A stretch of 5,310 nucleotides of DNA from Jiangellaceae bacterium. Its GTDB lineage: Bacteria > Actinomycetota > Actinomycetes > Jiangellales > Jiangellaceae. The stretch lies in the NCBI GenBank assembly GCA_030146385.1, contig JASLBX010000414.1:1-5310 (forward strand). The letters are read 5' to 3'. The notes beneath the pieces were generated by a model. That model was not told the DNA's origin, did no database searches, and saw only the letters and a list, made by a program, of their open reading frames with translations. The first letter of the stretch is position 1, and the number at the start of each line of letters is the position of its first letter. Positions 5,152 through 5,310 of the stretch are shown piece by piece. Both the position numbers and the translations under genes were made by a program.

Positions 5152-5310
5152 TTATTCGGCTAATGATCTTGGTCTTGTGGTGTTGGCCGGTTAATTTCAG
5201 TCTTTTCGAGACGCGAGTCGTCGGAGTTGGGTCCGTGCTCCTGGACGCGGGCTTCGTTTTCAACGAGGTCGCGGTGGGTGCAGGGCCTGTAACTGCGCCG
5301 CTTGTGCGCG
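5152..5310. mobile_element. Unidentified sequence that interrupts the transposase, possibly the end of a second mobile element
   Basis: From about 5151 the sequence stops resembling IS3 and becomes more AT-rich (TTATTCGGCTAATGATCTTG). It continues to the window edge. On the minus strand a 49-codon frame enters from the right edge and stops at TAG 5160-5162; it reads AHKRRSYRPCTHRDLVENEA at its visible start and ends in PTPQDQDH. That could be the C-terminus of a second element's protein, with the element end at about 5149-5155. The plus strand is also open across this stretch, so the coding direction is not settled. The GGGCTTATTCGG start vaguely recalls ISL3-type ends; I hold that weakly. 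Confidence 0.35.

Noticed and set aside
1..5310. tRNA, rRNA, CRISPR array, attachment site or replication origin
   Set aside because: I looked for regularly spaced repeats, cloverleaf-like arms and clustered short repeats and saw none that would support such a call.

Overview
The window comes from a high-GC actinomycete. The evidence is GC-rich third codon positions, a TPR-containing LuxR regulator of actinobacterial type, an F420-type luciferase-like oxidoreductase and actinobacterial IS3-family transposase sequence. I cannot name the genus from sequence alone; Pseudonocardiales or a relative is a guess.

Left part (1-3194): a small regulator-centred neighbourhood. A cupin-fold protein starts at 184 and runs off the left edge on the minus strand. 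Upstream of it on the same strand is a complete 549-residue regulator with helical repeats and a C-terminal LuxR-type HTH (1977 to 328). It is divergent from a class I SAM-dependent methyltransferase (2397-3194), with a 419-base gene-free region between them that carries two short perfect palindromes. The 143-base gap before the cupin gene carries three copies of a TTGGGT(T)GG-like motif. A reasonable inference is that the regulator controls itself and one or both neighbours; nothing in the sequence names a ligand or substrate.

Middle (3195-3999): an unrecognised 164-residue protein (3263-3757) with a very good ribosome binding site follows the methyltransferase by 68 bases on the same strand. 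Then come about 240 bases with no convincing gene.

Right part (4000-5310): a graveyard of insertions. A luciferase-like (LLM, probably F420-dependent) oxidoreductase on the minus strand lacks its N-terminal strand because its 5' end abuts what looks like the terminus of an IS3-family element at about 4750. Of that element only the downstream end and the last 70 codons of the transposase survive (4939-5151). The transposase frame is cut in turn at about 5151 by unrelated sequence, probably the end of a second element, which continues past the right edge.

I see no tRNA, rRNA, CRISPR array, toxin-antitoxin pair or phage genes. I see no clear sign of a novel system. The parts most worth following are the unknown 164-residue protein, the regulator's candidate operators and the nested insertion scar.
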